Shown here in pieces: positions 32,968-41,906 of a stretch of DNA of 50,248 nt. Origin of the DNA: UBA3064 sp023258775 (GTDB taxonomy: Bacteria; Pseudomonadota; Gammaproteobacteria; Burkholderiales; Burkholderiaceae_E); the NCBI GenBank assembly GCA_044355655.1, contig JBIKXS010000023.1, positions 1-50,248 on the forward strand. Reading direction: 5' to 3'. Every line of letters starts with the position of its first letter. Within the stretch, counting starts at the first letter, position 1. Under the pieces are notes generated by a model. It worked only from the letters and a program-made list of their open reading frames with translations, did not search any database and was not told where the DNA came from. Both the position numbers and the translations under genes were made by a program.

Positions 32968-33032
32968 GCACCTCTCCTTGGAATGTCATGCATGATAAGC
33001 AGATTCCACGCTTGATCAAGGAGAACTGTTTC

Positions 33033-33791
33033 ATGTCATCGCAATCAAAAGTCGCTATCGTCACCGGCGCTGGTAGCGGCGTTGGCCGCGCCGTCAGTCT
33101 TGCCTTTCTTGGAGCAGGCTATCGAGTTGTGCTTGCGGGCCGCAGACAAGACGCTCTGCATGAAACCATAGCGATGGCGCAAGACGCTCAAAGCAGAGCA
33201 CTTGCTAAAGTCACCGACGTTTGCGACGCCGCCTCAATCGACGATCTTTTTGAAGCCTGCGTTGCGGCCTTTGGTCGGCTTGATGTGCTCTTTAATAATG
33301 CAGGCATCGGTGCACCTGCCGTTCCCATTGACGAGTTACCGATCGAGACCTGGCGACATGTGGTTGACACCAATTTAACCGGTTCTTTTCTTTGCACCCG
33401 TGCAGCGGTTAAGCAAATGAAATCGCAAGATCCCCAAGGTGGCAGGATTATCAATAATGGATCGATCTCCGCTTATGCCCCTCGACCTAATTCGATCGCA
33501 TACACCTCAACCAAACACGCGATGACCGGCCTCACAAGGTCTACAGCACTCGATGGGCGTCGATTTAATATCGCCTGCGGTCAAATCGATATCGGCAATG
33601 CTGAAACGCCGATGGCGGCTCGTATGGCCAAAGGCGTGCCACAGGCCAACGGCGAGATCGCCGCAGAGCCCTTAATGGATGTGACCCATGTTGGCCAATC
33701 GGTACTCCACATGGCCGAGTTACCCCTGCAAAGTAATGTGCTCTTCATGACGGTGATGGCAACCAATATGCCCTATGTGGGCCGCGGCTAA
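33033..33791 (+). CDS. Short-chain dehydrogenase/reductase
   Basis: 252-residue classical SDR, start at ATG 33033 with AAGGAG nine bases upstream. The cofactor motif TGAGSGVG, NNAG in VLFNNAGIGA, the catalytic Ser in IINNGSISAYAP and Tyr/Lys in YTSTKHAMTG are all present. The C-terminus ends with a short FMTVMATNMPYVGRG, typical of classical SDRs. Substrate unknown. Position beside an FAH-family enzyme and an amidase suggests a catabolic cluster. The amidase gene begins 19 bp after its stop. Confidence 0.87.
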   Translation: MSSQSKVAIVTGAGSGVGRAVSLAFLGAGYRVVLAGRRQDALHETIAMAQDAQSRALAKVTDVCDAASIDDLFEACVAAFGRLDVLFNNAGIGAPAVPIDELPIETWRHVVDTNLTGSFLCTRAAVKQMKSQDPQGGRIINNGSISAYAPRPNSIAYTSTKHAMTGLTRSTALDGRRFNIACGQIDIGNAETPMAARMAKGVPQANGEIAAEPLMDVTHVGQSVLHMAELPLQSNVLFMTVMATNMPYVGRG

Positions 33792-33810
33792 GTTTGAGGC
33801 TAACATCGTT

Positions 33811-35301
33811 ATGAAATCGCCTTATCCGCAAGCCTTTGAATCGGCCATCGCGATTGCAAGCCGCGTCAAGCGCGGGACCTTGAAAGCAAGCGATGTGCTG
33901 TCGGCGCAAATCGAACGCATCCAAAAGCACGATCAAGCGATAAACGCTGTGGTTGTGCGCGACTTTGATCAGGCACGACTTGAAGCCGAACGCATCGATC
34001 GAATCGTGCAACGTGGCTCAGAACGCCAAAAGCAAGCCCTTGGCCCGCTTGCAGGCGTACCGATCACGGTGAAGGAGTCCTATGATCTTGCCGGTCTGCC
34101 AAGTACTTTTGGTCGGGTCGACATGCGAGCCAACATCGCCCAGTCAGATGCGCTGATGGTCTCCCGGCTGAAACAAGCCGGTGCAATTGTGATGGGTAAA
34201 ACCAATGTGCCCGTGCGCCTTTCAGATTGGCAAAGTTTTAACCCGATTTATGGCACAACGAATAATCCCTACGATGTCACACGTGTGCCTGGAGGATCGA
34301 GCGGCGGGGGTGCGGCAGCACTTGCCGCAGGGTTCAGTTTTCTAGAACTTGGCAGCGATATCGGCGGTTCAATCCGCGGACCGGCCCATTTTTGCGGTGT
34401 ATTTGGACATAAGCCAAGCATCGGTGTGCTGAGCGGTGAAGGCCATGCCTTACCCGATGCCCTGGCAACAGCCGATTTAGTTGCCTATGGGCCATTAGCA
34501 AGATATGCACGTGATCTTAAGCTCAGCTTTGATATTGCGCTCGGCGAAGATCTTGCAGGGCATGGCTTGCACATGCCAGCAGCGCGGCTGTCAAAGCCCA
34601 GTGGCTGGCGGATTGCCTTGCTAAGCGACGCAAAAACCTGTCCGGTCGATCGAGAAATCGTCAAAGGACTCGAAGCGCTGGGTGATCGGCTCGAAAAGCT
34701 CGGCATGAAGGTGCAGCGCAAAGGTCCCCCTATTGAACTCGAGCATTTGCACAAGCTCTACATTCGCATGCTGCGCGCTGCAACCTCGCGGGGTCTGTCG
34801 GATCAGGCCTTCAAGGAGCAGGCCGAAGTCGCCGAGGCATATCGTCATGGCACGCGCCAGGAGCGAAAAGGCTACGATTACTACGCTTGGATGGTGCAAG
34901 CCAACACCATGACTCACCGTGAGTGGTTACAAGCACACGAAGAGCGCATGGCGATGGCGCGTGCCTGGACAGCGTGGTTTGAAGAAGTCGACGTCCTGCT
35001 TTGCCCGGTCGCGTCAATGCCCGCCTTTCATCACATGCAATCCGGCGAACGCTGGGAGCGCATGATTGCGGTGAATGGTCAGCAACAACCCTCAACCCAG
35101 ACCATGTTTTGGGCAGGGATGTCGACCCTTTGTGGACTTCCCGGCACCGCGGTTCCCGCAGGACAAACAGCAAAGGGGCTTCCCTTTGGTGTGCAGGTCA
35201 TCGGGCCGCGTGACGGTGACCGGATCACACTTGCCTTTGCTGAATTACTCGAAAAGTACGCTGGCTGCCAATTCCAGCCACCACCGGCGTTCGCATCCTA
35301 G
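33811..35301 (+). CDS. Amidase signature family enzyme
   Basis: 496-residue cytoplasmic amidase of the AS family. The Ser-cisSer-Lys triad is in place: Lys in GVPITVKESYDLAG, and the two Ser in PGGSSGGGAAALAAG and ELGSDIGGSIR. FCGVFGHKPS follows, as usual. Start taken at ATG 33811, preceded by GAGG. A C-terminal VLLCPVASMPAFHH and STLCGLPGTAVPAG complete the fold. It probably hydrolyses a small amide, but family members range from acetamide to aryl amides; GatA is excluded by the absence of partners and by sequence. Overlaps by 4 bp the 3' end of the glycine-zipper gene on the other strand. Confidence 0.9.
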   Translation: MKSPYPQAFESAIAIASRVKRGTLKASDVLSAQIERIQKHDQAINAVVVRDFDQARLEAERIDRIVQRGSERQKQALGPLAGVPITVKESYDLAGLPSTFGRVDMRANIAQSDALMVSRLKQAGAIVMGKTNVPVRLSDWQSFNPIYGTTNNPYDVTRVPGGSSGGGAAALAAGFSFLELGSDIGGSIRGPAHFCGVFGHKPSIGVLSGEGHALPDALATADLVAYGPLARYARDLKLSFDIALGEDLAGHGLHMPAARLSKPSGWRIALLSDAKTCPVDREIVKGLEALGDRLEKLGMKVQRKGPPIELEHLHKLYIRMLRAATSRGLSDQAFKEQAEVAEAYRHGTRQERKGYDYYAWMVQANTMTHREWLQAHEERMAMARAWTAWFEEVDVLLCPVASMPAFHHMQSGERWERMIAVNGQQQPSTQTMFWAGMSTLCGLPGTAVPAGQTAKGLPFGVQVIGPRDGDRITLAFAELLEKYAGCQFQPPPAFAS

Positions 35302-36002
35302 TATCTGCGGCGGCGCTGATCAATCGGCGCATAGGTTGTCAGTGGCGCTGCCATCAGATAACTGGGATCAGGCGTAATCACTAAAGGGAGCGTTTCTCCG
35401 GGATCACGGTTTAGTTGGGCGCTGTATTGCCTACCAGCATATTCATAGACGACGGTATAGCCGGCAACCCGAGTCTCAAGCGCCTGGCTGCCCTGACAAA
35501 CAATCGCAGGTGCAGCTGGCAAGGGCCCAATAGGTGCTACAGCACCTGGCGCACCCACAGGGCTTGAGGTGATGGCCACAGCGGCCTCGCCGCCCGCCTG
35601 AGTAATCGGCGCAGCCATCCCCAAATGGCTGCCTGCCGTTGCGGGTGAATTATCGACCCGATCACCGATGATGGCCCCGGTTGCAGCACCGATCGCTGCA
35701 GCAGCAACCCGACCATCGCCACGACCGACTGTACTTCCCAAGAGCCCTCCAGCGATCGCACCAACGATCGCGCCAGCGTTTGAGCGCTCAGCATGAACCG
35801 CGGGCGCAGGGGCAAGTCGCTGGGCGCAATACGATGAGGGCACGAGCACTTGTTGCAAATTTGCGGTTCGAGAGATCACGCGCGCAGCGTCTTGCGCCTG
35901 AGCAAGGCCTATCAATCCGAAGCATGCAAGGCCGGTTAGCATAACCATCGTGTTGGGGACGCCCAAAAGTTGCTTGAGTCGCTTTGTCTTATGCTTTGTC
36001 AT
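35298..36002 (-). CDS. Glycine-zipper outer-membrane-associated protein
   Basis: 234-residue exported protein. A signal peptide (hydrophobic MVMLTGLACFGLIGLAQAQ) is followed by a short region with one Cys and a glycine-zipper two-helix segment, AGAIVGAIAGGLLGSTVGRGDGRVAAAAIGAATGAIIGD, of the Rick_17kDa/YMGG type. After it is an Ala/Pro/Gly-rich linker and a C-terminal block with RVAGYTVVYEYAGRQYSAQLNRDPGETLPLVI, which recurs in this family. Such proteins sit in or at the envelope; their function is mostly unknown. It faces the ABC gene at 36113 divergently; the 110-bp gap has two 14-bp direct repeats CTTTTTCGCCAGTA (36012-36025 and 36028-36041). Confidence 0.82.
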   Translation of the reverse strand: MTKHKTKRLKQLLGVPNTMVMLTGLACFGLIGLAQAQDAARVISRTANLQQVLVPSSYCAQRLAPAPAVHAERSNAGAIVGAIAGGLLGSTVGRGDGRVAAAAIGAATGAIIGDRVDNSPATAGSHLGMAAPITQAGGEAAVAITSSPVGAPGAVAPIGPLPAAPAIVCQGSQALETRVAGYTVVYEYAGRQYSAQLNRDPGETLPLVITPDPSYLMAAPLTTYAPIDQRRRRY

Positions 36003-36112
36003 CTTTACACCCTTTTTCGCCAGTAAGCTTTTTCGCCAGTACCCTATGCGGGTTTGCCATCATCTTTACGGTTTGCATCAAATTACGATCGATCCATCTC
36101 ATTGTTCAATGC

Positions 36113-36787
36113 ATGAAAGCTCCACTGGTTGACCTTCATCGATTGCAATTCTCCTATGGGATGCATGAAACGCTGATCAATCTCGAAAGCTGGCAGCTTC
36201 AGGAAGGCGAGCAATTGCTGGTGAGCGGGCCAAGCGGATGCGGCAAAAGCACCCTGCTCGCCCTGATCGCTGGCTTGATGCTTGCCCCACAAGGCGCCGT
36301 TAAACTGCTTGGTACCGACCTTGCAAGTCTCAGCGCCGCCCAGCGAGACCGTTTTCGGGCTGATCATATCGGCGTCGTTTTCCAACAATTCAATTTGATT
36401 CCTTATCTTAGCGCCCTCGACAATATGGTGCTTGCCTGCCGACTTAGTTCCCGGCGACGTCAAGCATTTCAATCGCTGACGCTCATGCGCAAAGCGGCAT
36501 CCGAGATGGCTGCATCGCTTGATCTTGAGGCGAGCGCGATCGAACGTCCGGTGACACAACTTTCGATCGGCCAGCAACAACGAGTTGCCGCCGTCAGAGC
36601 GCTGCTCGGTGGTCCAGCATTGTTATTGGCCGATGAACCGAGTTCTGCACTCGATGCGGCTCGCGAATCGCAACTCATTGATCTACTCAGCCAACAGTGC
36701 CGACGCCAGGGTACAGCACTTATCCTGGTCAGCCACCACGAGGCGCTCGAGAAGCATGTCGACAGACACTGGCGCATGGCAGCCTAA
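36113..36787 (+). CDS. LolD/MacB-type ABC transporter ATP-binding protein
   Basis: 224-residue ATPase of the LolD/MacB group. Walker A SGPSGCGKST, Q-loop FQQFNLIPYLSALDNMVLA (the FNLIP form is typical of this group), signature LSIGQQQRVAAVRAL, Walker B LLLADEPSSALD and switch VSHHEA are all present. The signature has SIGQQ rather than SGGQQ, a common tolerated change. Start chosen at ATG 36113. The permease follows after 4 bp and DUF3299 next. The same trio is found in a Pseudomonas aeruginosa operon (PA4064-PA4066) induced by zinc limitation, which I recall rather than checked. Confidence 0.87.
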   Translation: MKAPLVDLHRLQFSYGMHETLINLESWQLQEGEQLLVSGPSGCGKSTLLALIAGLMLAPQGAVKLLGTDLASLSAAQRDRFRADHIGVVFQQFNLIPYLSALDNMVLACRLSSRRRQAFQSLTLMRKAASEMAASLDLEASAIERPVTQLSIGQQQRVAAVRALLGGPALLLADEPSSALDAARESQLIDLLSQQCRRQGTALILVSHHEALEKHVDRHWRMAA

Positions 36788-36791
36788 CAGC

Positions 36792-38123
36792 ATGAGGACC
36801 CGAGGCGCCTTCGGCCAGACTGCTGCACTTGTGTTTGAGCTGGCAAGCAAAAGTCTTTGGCATCGACGAATCGCGCTGAGTCTTCTTGTGCTTGCCATGT
36901 CCCTGTCCTGCGCTTTATTGTTCTTTATAGAACGATTACGTATCGACATGAAAACTTCCTTCGCTCAGTCCGTTAGTGGTACGGATTTACTGGTCGGACC
37001 GAAAGGGCATCCTGCACAGTTGCTGCTTTCCACGGTATTCCATCTCGGTGAGCCTCGCGATGCCCTGCCATTTTCCAGCCTTCAATGGCTCGCTGATCTG
37101 CCATCGGTCGCTTGGACTGTCCCGATTTCGCTCGGCGATTCGCATGGACCTTATCGGGTGATTGGCACCCAGTCTCAATTTTTTGAACATATCCGGACCG
37201 GCGAGGCAGAGCCCTTGCGCTTTACCCAGGGCAAGGCCTTTTCGGGGCTTTGGGAACTTGTGGTCGGCGCATCGGTAGCCAAGCAACTTGGTTACAAACT
37301 TGATGCATCCATCGTCCTGGAACATGGTTTACCTAGCGAGGAAAGCACAAGCGGGGCCCAGGGCGGGCCAAGAGGCTTTGGCTCGTCAACGAGCCACGAC
37401 GATAAGCCTTTTCGGGTGGTTGGCGTGCTTGCCCCAACGGGTACTGCATTAGACCGCAGCTTACTGGTCTCGCTTGAATCGATTGAGGCTCTACACATCG
37501 GATGGCAAGCCGGCGCGCCGATCCCAGGCCTAAGGCTCTCGGAAGACATGATTCGCAAGTTTGATCTAAGCCCCAAACAGATCAGCGCAGTCTACGTCGG
37601 ACTCAAGCAGCGCAGTCTGCTATTTCGGACGCAACGACAAATCGAAACAAGCGGACCACTGCCAATGACTGCTGCTGCGCCCGGACTTGCGCTTGCCGAC
37701 CTCTGGCAGCTTATTGCCAAAGCTGAGGCAGCATTTTCTTTACTTGCAGTCGTGATGCTCCTCGTTGCCATGTTGGGCATGGGCGCAAACCTTTTGGCAT
37801 CGATGCGCGAGCGCGAGCGCGAGCTCGCACTGTTGAGGGTGCTTGGCGCAAGGCCGTGGCAGATTGCAGCCCTTGTGCTGGTCGAAGCCTTGCTTGCGGC
37901 AAGCCTTGCACTGCTGGTGGCCCTATCGAGTCTTAGCAGCCTTTTGCTCATCTTCAAAGAATCGCTCTTGACTGAAGCCGGCTTAGCGATGTCAGCGCAA
38001 TGGATTCGCGACGATGAGTTGCCCTTAATGGCAGCGGTCTATGCTTGCGCTTTCGTGGTCAGCCTTCTACCTGCATGGCGAGCGTATCGTATCTCCTTAC
38101 AACAAGGCATGCTGGATCGTTAG
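36792..38123 (+). CDS. LolE/MacB-like ABC transporter permease
   Basis: 443 residues, start at ATG 36792, 4 bp after the ATPase. One N-terminal membrane helix (IALSLLVLAMSLSCALLFF), a large extracytoplasmic domain of about 250 residues containing GTDLLVGPKGHPAQLLL and VVGASVAKQLGYKLDASI, then three C-terminal helices with the FtsX-fold block REREREL ALLRVLGARPWQIAAL. This topology is that of MacB/LolE-type mechanotransmission proteins rather than importers. Substrate unknown; DUF3299 downstream points to an envelope or metal-related task. The N-terminal coding region could extend upstream in frame but would overlap the ATPase gene. Confidence 0.85.
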   Translation: MRTRGAFGQTAALVFELASKSLWHRRIALSLLVLAMSLSCALLFFIERLRIDMKTSFAQSVSGTDLLVGPKGHPAQLLLSTVFHLGEPRDALPFSSLQWLADLPSVAWTVPISLGDSHGPYRVIGTQSQFFEHIRTGEAEPLRFTQGKAFSGLWELVVGASVAKQLGYKLDASIVLEHGLPSEESTSGAQGGPRGFGSSTSHDDKPFRVVGVLAPTGTALDRSLLVSLESIEALHIGWQAGAPIPGLRLSEDMIRKFDLSPKQISAVYVGLKQRSLLFRTQRQIETSGPLPMTAAAPGLALADLWQLIAKAEAAFSLLAVVMLLVAMLGMGANLLASMRERERELALLRVLGARPWQIAALVLVEALLAASLALLVALSSLSSLLLIFKESLLTEAGLAMSAQWIRDDELPLMAAVYACAFVVSLLPAWRAYRISLQQGMLDR

Positions 38124-38178
38124 ATCTCTATAAGTTAGAACGTTTAAACTCACGACCTTACGATAGTTTTTACTCATC

Positions 38179-38802
38179 ATGTTCATTAAGCTACCACCAC
38201 CCGTTAATCGACGCAACTTAGTTCTATATACCTTTTGGGTAACAGCTGCGAGCATGCTTTGGGGGCTTCCTCGTGCAAGCGCGCAAAGCAACCCAACAAG
38301 CCCTGTCGCAAAAGCAGCCTCATCGCCGCCAAACCCGGGTAAGCCTCGTGACTTGAGTTGGGATGATTTGATTCCCGGAGACTGGAAGCCAGAGAAACTT
38401 TTGGAAGGCATGAACTTCGCCCTCTTGCAAGATGGCGATCCGCGTGCAAACGAAGCGATGGCAAAGCTGCGCGAACTCTGGGACAAGGCGCCAGCGGTTG
38501 CAAATCTGCATGGACAAAATGTTCGATTACCTGGATTTGTAGCACCGCTTGAGCGCAGCGCAAAAGGCATCAGCGAATTCTTGCTCGTACCCTATTTTGG
38601 CGCTTGTATCCACTCGCCACCGCCACCTGCCAACCAAATTGTCCATGTTGTGAGCGCTGAACCGATCAGTGAAAAAACTGCGCAAGCGGCAGTTTGGGTA
38701 AGCGGACGCCTTGAAGTGCTTCGCTACGAATCTGCACTTGGTGTTTCAGGTTATCGAATGCCGCAATCGAAGGTTCAGGTTTACCAGGGTAAGAAAAACT
38801 AG
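38179..38802 (+). CDS. DUF3299 periplasmic protein
   Basis: 207-residue protein with an N-terminal signal (hydrophobic segment to PRASAQ) and the DUF3299 core, in which WDDLIPGDW, LRELWDKAPAV, VRLPGFVAPLE and the diagnostic FLLVPYFGACIHSPPPPANQIVHV are clear. The Cys and His of GACIHSPPPP could bind metal. It stands 55 bp after an ABC permease, in the layout ATPase-permease-DUF3299. Members of that layout are under Zur control in some proteobacteria, but I found no Zur palindrome before this cluster. Function in the family is unproven. Confidence 0.85.
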   Translation: MFIKLPPPVNRRNLVLYTFWVTAASMLWGLPRASAQSNPTSPVAKAASSPPNPGKPRDLSWDDLIPGDWKPEKLLEGMNFALLQDGDPRANEAMAKLRELWDKAPAVANLHGQNVRLPGFVAPLERSAKGISEFLLVPYFGACIHSPPPPANQIVHVVSAEPISEKTAQAAVWVSGRLEVLRYESALGVSGYRMPQSKVQVYQGKKN

Positions 38803-38822
38803 CGAGGTTGATGCTCGCATTG

Positions 38823-39332
38823 TCATGCACGTAAGGCCGCAAGTAATTGGCCTCTGGTGAATCGTCCTGTTTTTCGAAAGGGTATTCGAAAAATGCCTCC
38901 CAGATGGGCAGTACCCTCAATCTCGTAGCGTAAGCCTTCACCAAACAAGGCAACCAGCCCTCGATCAAGGGCGCCAGGAATTGCTCGCAAGGGAATTAGG
39001 ACTTTAAAGCTCGCATCGGCACTTCCAAGCGCAGGCAAACGCAAACTCTCGGTGGTTTCGCCCTTTGCAAGTTCACGATCCTCGACTCGCGCAAGAAACT
39101 GAATCGTTGAAAGCGGAATTGGTACCGGATTGCTGTTGTCCATCCTCAAGACCACCAGCAGGCTTACTTGCTCGCGATCAACGCCCTGAAGCTGAACCTC
39201 TTTCACACTGACCTCAGGCGCACCAATCGCACGCACAGCCGATGCCCCCAACATGAATGCAGCGCCAAGGAATTGTCCAAGCACAGAGGCTGAGACGAGG
39301 CCACGAGCGAAGCAACGACGCGACTTATTCAT
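38823..39332 (-). CDS. LEA type 2 (LEA14/WHy) family protein
   Basis: 169-residue exported protein, start at ATG 39332, which overlaps the stop of the phosphoesterase gene as ATGA. A signal-like N-terminus (RRCFARGLVSASVLGQFLGAAFMLGASAVRA) contains an RR pair but is not a clear Tat motif. The mature part has the WHy/LEA14 beta-sandwich pattern: VSVKEVQLQGVDREQVSLLVVLRMDNSNPVPIPLSTIQFLARVEDRELAKG, with the NPxP segment typical of the fold. Such proteins bind surfaces or protect the envelope during stress; function here is unknown. Confidence 0.78.
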   Translation of the reverse strand: MNKSRRCFARGLVSASVLGQFLGAAFMLGASAVRAIGAPEVSVKEVQLQGVDREQVSLLVVLRMDNSNPVPIPLSTIQFLARVEDRELAKGETTESLRLPALGSADASFKVLIPLRAIPGALDRGLVALFGEGLRYEIEGTAHLGGIFRIPFRKTGRFTRGQLLAALRA

Positions 39333-40165
39333 GATAAATCCCATTGCAGTTGCACGACCTTTGCTGGATTGAATTCAGGATTTTCCCATTGTAAATCTTC
39401 GGGACCTTTGGCCTGCCCGATATTCAATGCATAACTACCCGGGTTGACCACAACACGTGTCTGGCCAAGCATGTAGTCAAAGCTATTATGAACATGGCCA
39501 TGAATCCAAAGGTCAGCGAGTTGGATCGCGTCGCCAAGATCCGATATGAATCCTGGATTTGCTGGATGATTGGCAAAACGGGGATGCACTGAATTCGGGT
39601 GAACGCCGTGATGGGTAATCGCAACCGTTGGGCCATCGTATGCAGCTTGCAAGTGCTCAAGTAGCCAGGCTCTTTCGCGTTGGTGAATACGCAAAGCATC
39701 TTCAGGTGAAAAGCGCTTGCGGCTCGCATCCACACCTTGAATCAAACGATGATCAACCATAAAGCGCTCGCAGGTTTGCATAGCCAGCGTTTTTCTAATC
39801 CCTGAACCAATAAGCTCATAATCGGTCCAAAGTGTACAGGCAAGAAAACGCACCCCGGCAATGAAGCAGACGTCTTCGGATAAGACCTGCACCTGCGTAC
39901 CCCTTGCAGCGTCTTTAAGTGATCTTAGTGCTTGATCGATCCTGGTTTCATAATATTCATGATTACCCGGCACATAAAGCACAGGAATCGGCCAATCGGC
40001 AAAACATCCAATAGCTTCAATACCGTTATGAATATCGCCTGCAAGAACCAATAAATCCGCTGCCTCAGGACCCAAGCGCTCAACACGATACCAGTTAACG
40101 AAAGGTTTCCTGAACATTTCCAGGTGCAGGTCAGAAGCGATCTGAATACGAATCCGTTGATGCAT
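39329..40165 (-). CDS. Calcineurin-like metallophosphoesterase
   Basis: 278-residue dimetal phosphoesterase. The five family motifs are visible in order: ASDLHLE (D-x-H), VLAGDIHN (GD), VPGNHEYY (GNHE), ITHHGVHP (H) and WIHGHVHNS (GH-x-H). No signal peptide, so cytoplasmic. Many homologues act on cyclic nucleotides, nucleotides or RNA ends; the type cannot be told here. It lies 18 bp after the DUF294-CBS gene and overlaps the LEA14 gene, so the three form one operon. Confidence 0.9.
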   Translation of the reverse strand: MHQRIRIQIASDLHLEMFRKPFVNWYRVERLGPEAADLLVLAGDIHNGIEAIGCFADWPIPVLYVPGNHEYYETRIDQALRSLKDAARGTQVQVLSEDVCFIAGVRFLACTLWTDYELIGSGIRKTLAMQTCERFMVDHRLIQGVDASRKRFSPEDALRIHQRERAWLLEHLQAAYDGPTVAITHHGVHPNSVHPRFANHPANPGFISDLGDAIQLADLWIHGHVHNSFDYMLGQTRVVVNPGSYALNIGQAKGPEDLQWENPEFNPAKVVQLQWDLS

Positions 40166-40183
40166 CCTGTCAGGCTCCAGACA

Positions 40184-41770
40184 TTAAGCGGCAAAATCCA
40201 AACGCAAAAACTCTCGAAAGTCGGCAATACTTTGCATATGGTGCCGCATCTTCCAGCGCTGGTTAGTATTTAGTAAACGAAGATCCACCTGATTTGGCCC
40301 AAGCGTCCTAGCTGGCCCTGTCACTGCCGAGTGTTCTGGATACAATTTGGATTCAGTCGACTGCCCTGGCGAAGGCATACCGTTGATCAGCATCTGCTGC
40401 TCCAAGCGCAAATCAGTCAGCGCCTCAAAGGCATCAATTAAGGCAGAGGATTCACCACTCCCAATTATGTTATAACGATCTAACCATTGGAGACGTTCAA
40501 GCGTGCCATGTGGCATCCATTGACCCGGGGCAAGTCTGCTTAAAACTAAAAAGCGCGCAGCATCGACGATCAATGCAGTACCCTGAAGTTTAACGTCGAG
40601 ATGCCATGGCTGGCTTGGATTGGTAAATCTTAAAAGACCTTGCAACCTGAACTGCCAGTCTGAGGGTATGGGCCGAATGCCTCGTTTAAGCATATCGCCA
40701 AGCATTTGTCGCAAGAACGCTTGGCGAGCAGCGCCTCGCATGGACAATCCCTGATCGCTCCCGGTTTGCGAAAACAAGGCAGATAAGCCCGTCTCGAGCG
40801 ATTCAACAAGTTTTCTATCCCCAGCAATATATCTAAAATCCAAAACGATTTGAGCGTTCAATATGGCTTGAGGACTTGGATTTGTCAGCCAGGTCTGCGC
40901 CTCTTTCAGCCAGCGATCAAGACTCTTGCACCAATGCTCGTTCATCGCCATGACAGCCCCCTGGCAGAGCGGAAAACCCATGCGATCGAGCAAATGGTTG
41001 ATCTTTCTTGCTCGCTTGAGCCATCTTGGAATCATTGCTTCGTCGCGAACTATTAGCGCGTTGTCCTGATCGGTCACGATAGTTTGCTCTGCCCTTGCCT
41101 CTGAGCCTAAGGCGAGCCAGGCCCAGTCCTTGCCCTCATCGCCGGATTCACCGTCGGCACGCAAAACAAGCGTGATCGCCTGACGCGTTAGTGCATCGTT
41201 GAGCAAAGACATCATGCGAGCGATATGAAGCGCACCAATTCCTTCGCGTTTTAATTGCGTGGCCACCTCGGCCGCCTGGCTGGCAGCGGCAATCAGCTCG
41301 GATTCATCGTCGGCATGATCAATTGACAGCATCAGTCGATCGGGACGGTTTCGCTGCTGACGCATTAAATCGTGTTCGCTAACCAGTCCCACGATTAAAG
41401 CCCCTGAGCGAATTGGAAGATGGCGTAGACGCCAAAACATCATGGCATGCATGGCATCTAGCACCGAACTTTCAAGCGGCAGGCAATGAACTGGATGAGT
41501 CATCACCTTTGCAATGGCGACATCGAGATCATGTTTGGGGAGTATCAGCCTTTTGATCAGGTCGCTTCGCGTGAGAATGCCGGTGCTGCCATCGTCACAG
41601 TCGATGAGAATCGAGCCCACGGCTTGTTGATCCATCCTGGCAAGTGCCACAGCGATGCGTTCGTGCTCAGAACAGCGCAGCAATTGTGTTTGCATTAAAT
41701 CGGCAACTGGCCTTAGCAAGGCTCGATCGTTATGCCTTGCATCGGTCAACGACTCAGCGATTTTCATCAT
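40184..41770 (-). CDS. CBS domain / DUF294 putative nucleotidyltransferase
   Basis: 528-residue cytoplasmic protein. Two CBS domains occupy about residues 20-145 (VALARMDQQAVGSILI, GILTRSDLIKRL, MTHPVHCLPLESSVLDAMHAM, LPIRSGALIVGLVSEHDLMRQ). Then comes the DUF294 nucleotidyltransferase with LALGSEARAEQTIVTDQDNALI, the GS...DxD-like active site, and a C-terminal DUF294_C helical domain from about residue 370. CBS domains bind adenine nucleotides and would regulate the transferase. A cyclic-nucleotide-binding domain found at the N-terminus of many relatives is absent. Such proteins often accompany acetate permease or exonuclease genes; here they go with a phosphoesterase and LEA14 protein. The unassigned 136-bp gap upstream holds a 13-bp tandem repeat. 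Confidence 0.88.
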   Translation of the reverse strand: MMKIAESLTDARHNDRALLRPVADLMQTQLLRCSEHERIAVALARMDQQAVGSILIDCDDGSTGILTRSDLIKRLILPKHDLDVAIAKVMTHPVHCLPLESSVLDAMHAMMFWRLRHLPIRSGALIVGLVSEHDLMRQQRNRPDRLMLSIDHADDESELIAAASQAAEVATQLKREGIGALHIARMMSLLNDALTRQAITLVLRADGESGDEGKDWAWLALGSEARAEQTIVTDQDNALIVRDEAMIPRWLKRARKINHLLDRMGFPLCQGAVMAMNEHWCKSLDRWLKEAQTWLTNPSPQAILNAQIVLDFRYIAGDRKLVESLETGLSALFSQTGSDQGLSMRGAARQAFLRQMLGDMLKRGIRPIPSDWQFRLQGLLRFTNPSQPWHLDVKLQGTALIVDAARFLVLSRLAPGQWMPHGTLERLQWLDRYNIIGSGESSALIDAFEALTDLRLEQQMLINGMPSPGQSTESKLYPEHSAVTGPARTLGPNQVDLRLLNTNQRWKMRHHMQSIADFREFLRLDFAA

Positions 41771-41802
41771 GATTAAGCCCCATCGGTATCATTGTAGGTG
41801 GT

Positions 41803-41867
41803 GCGCTCAGGTGCTGCGCTCAGGTGCTGCGCTCAGGCACTGCGCTCAGGTGCTCCGCTCAGGGGCT
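41803..41867. repeat. 13-bp tandem repeat between divergent genes
   Basis: Five contiguous copies of GCGCTCAGGTGCT with small changes (third copy CA for TG; fifth starts CC and ends GGGCT). They occupy most of the gap between the DUF294-CBS and Uup genes, which are transcribed outward from here. A slipped-strand array in a promoter region could alter spacing between promoter elements. Confidence 0.9.
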
Positions 41868-41906
41868 GCTCACTGCAGGCTTTGATCTTTGCGAAGAGAG
41901 ACTCGA

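Noticed and set aside
36003..36112. Zur operator before the ABC-DUF3299 cluster
   Set aside because: No GTTATA-N-TATAAC-type palindrome is present; the only notable feature is a 14-bp direct repeat.
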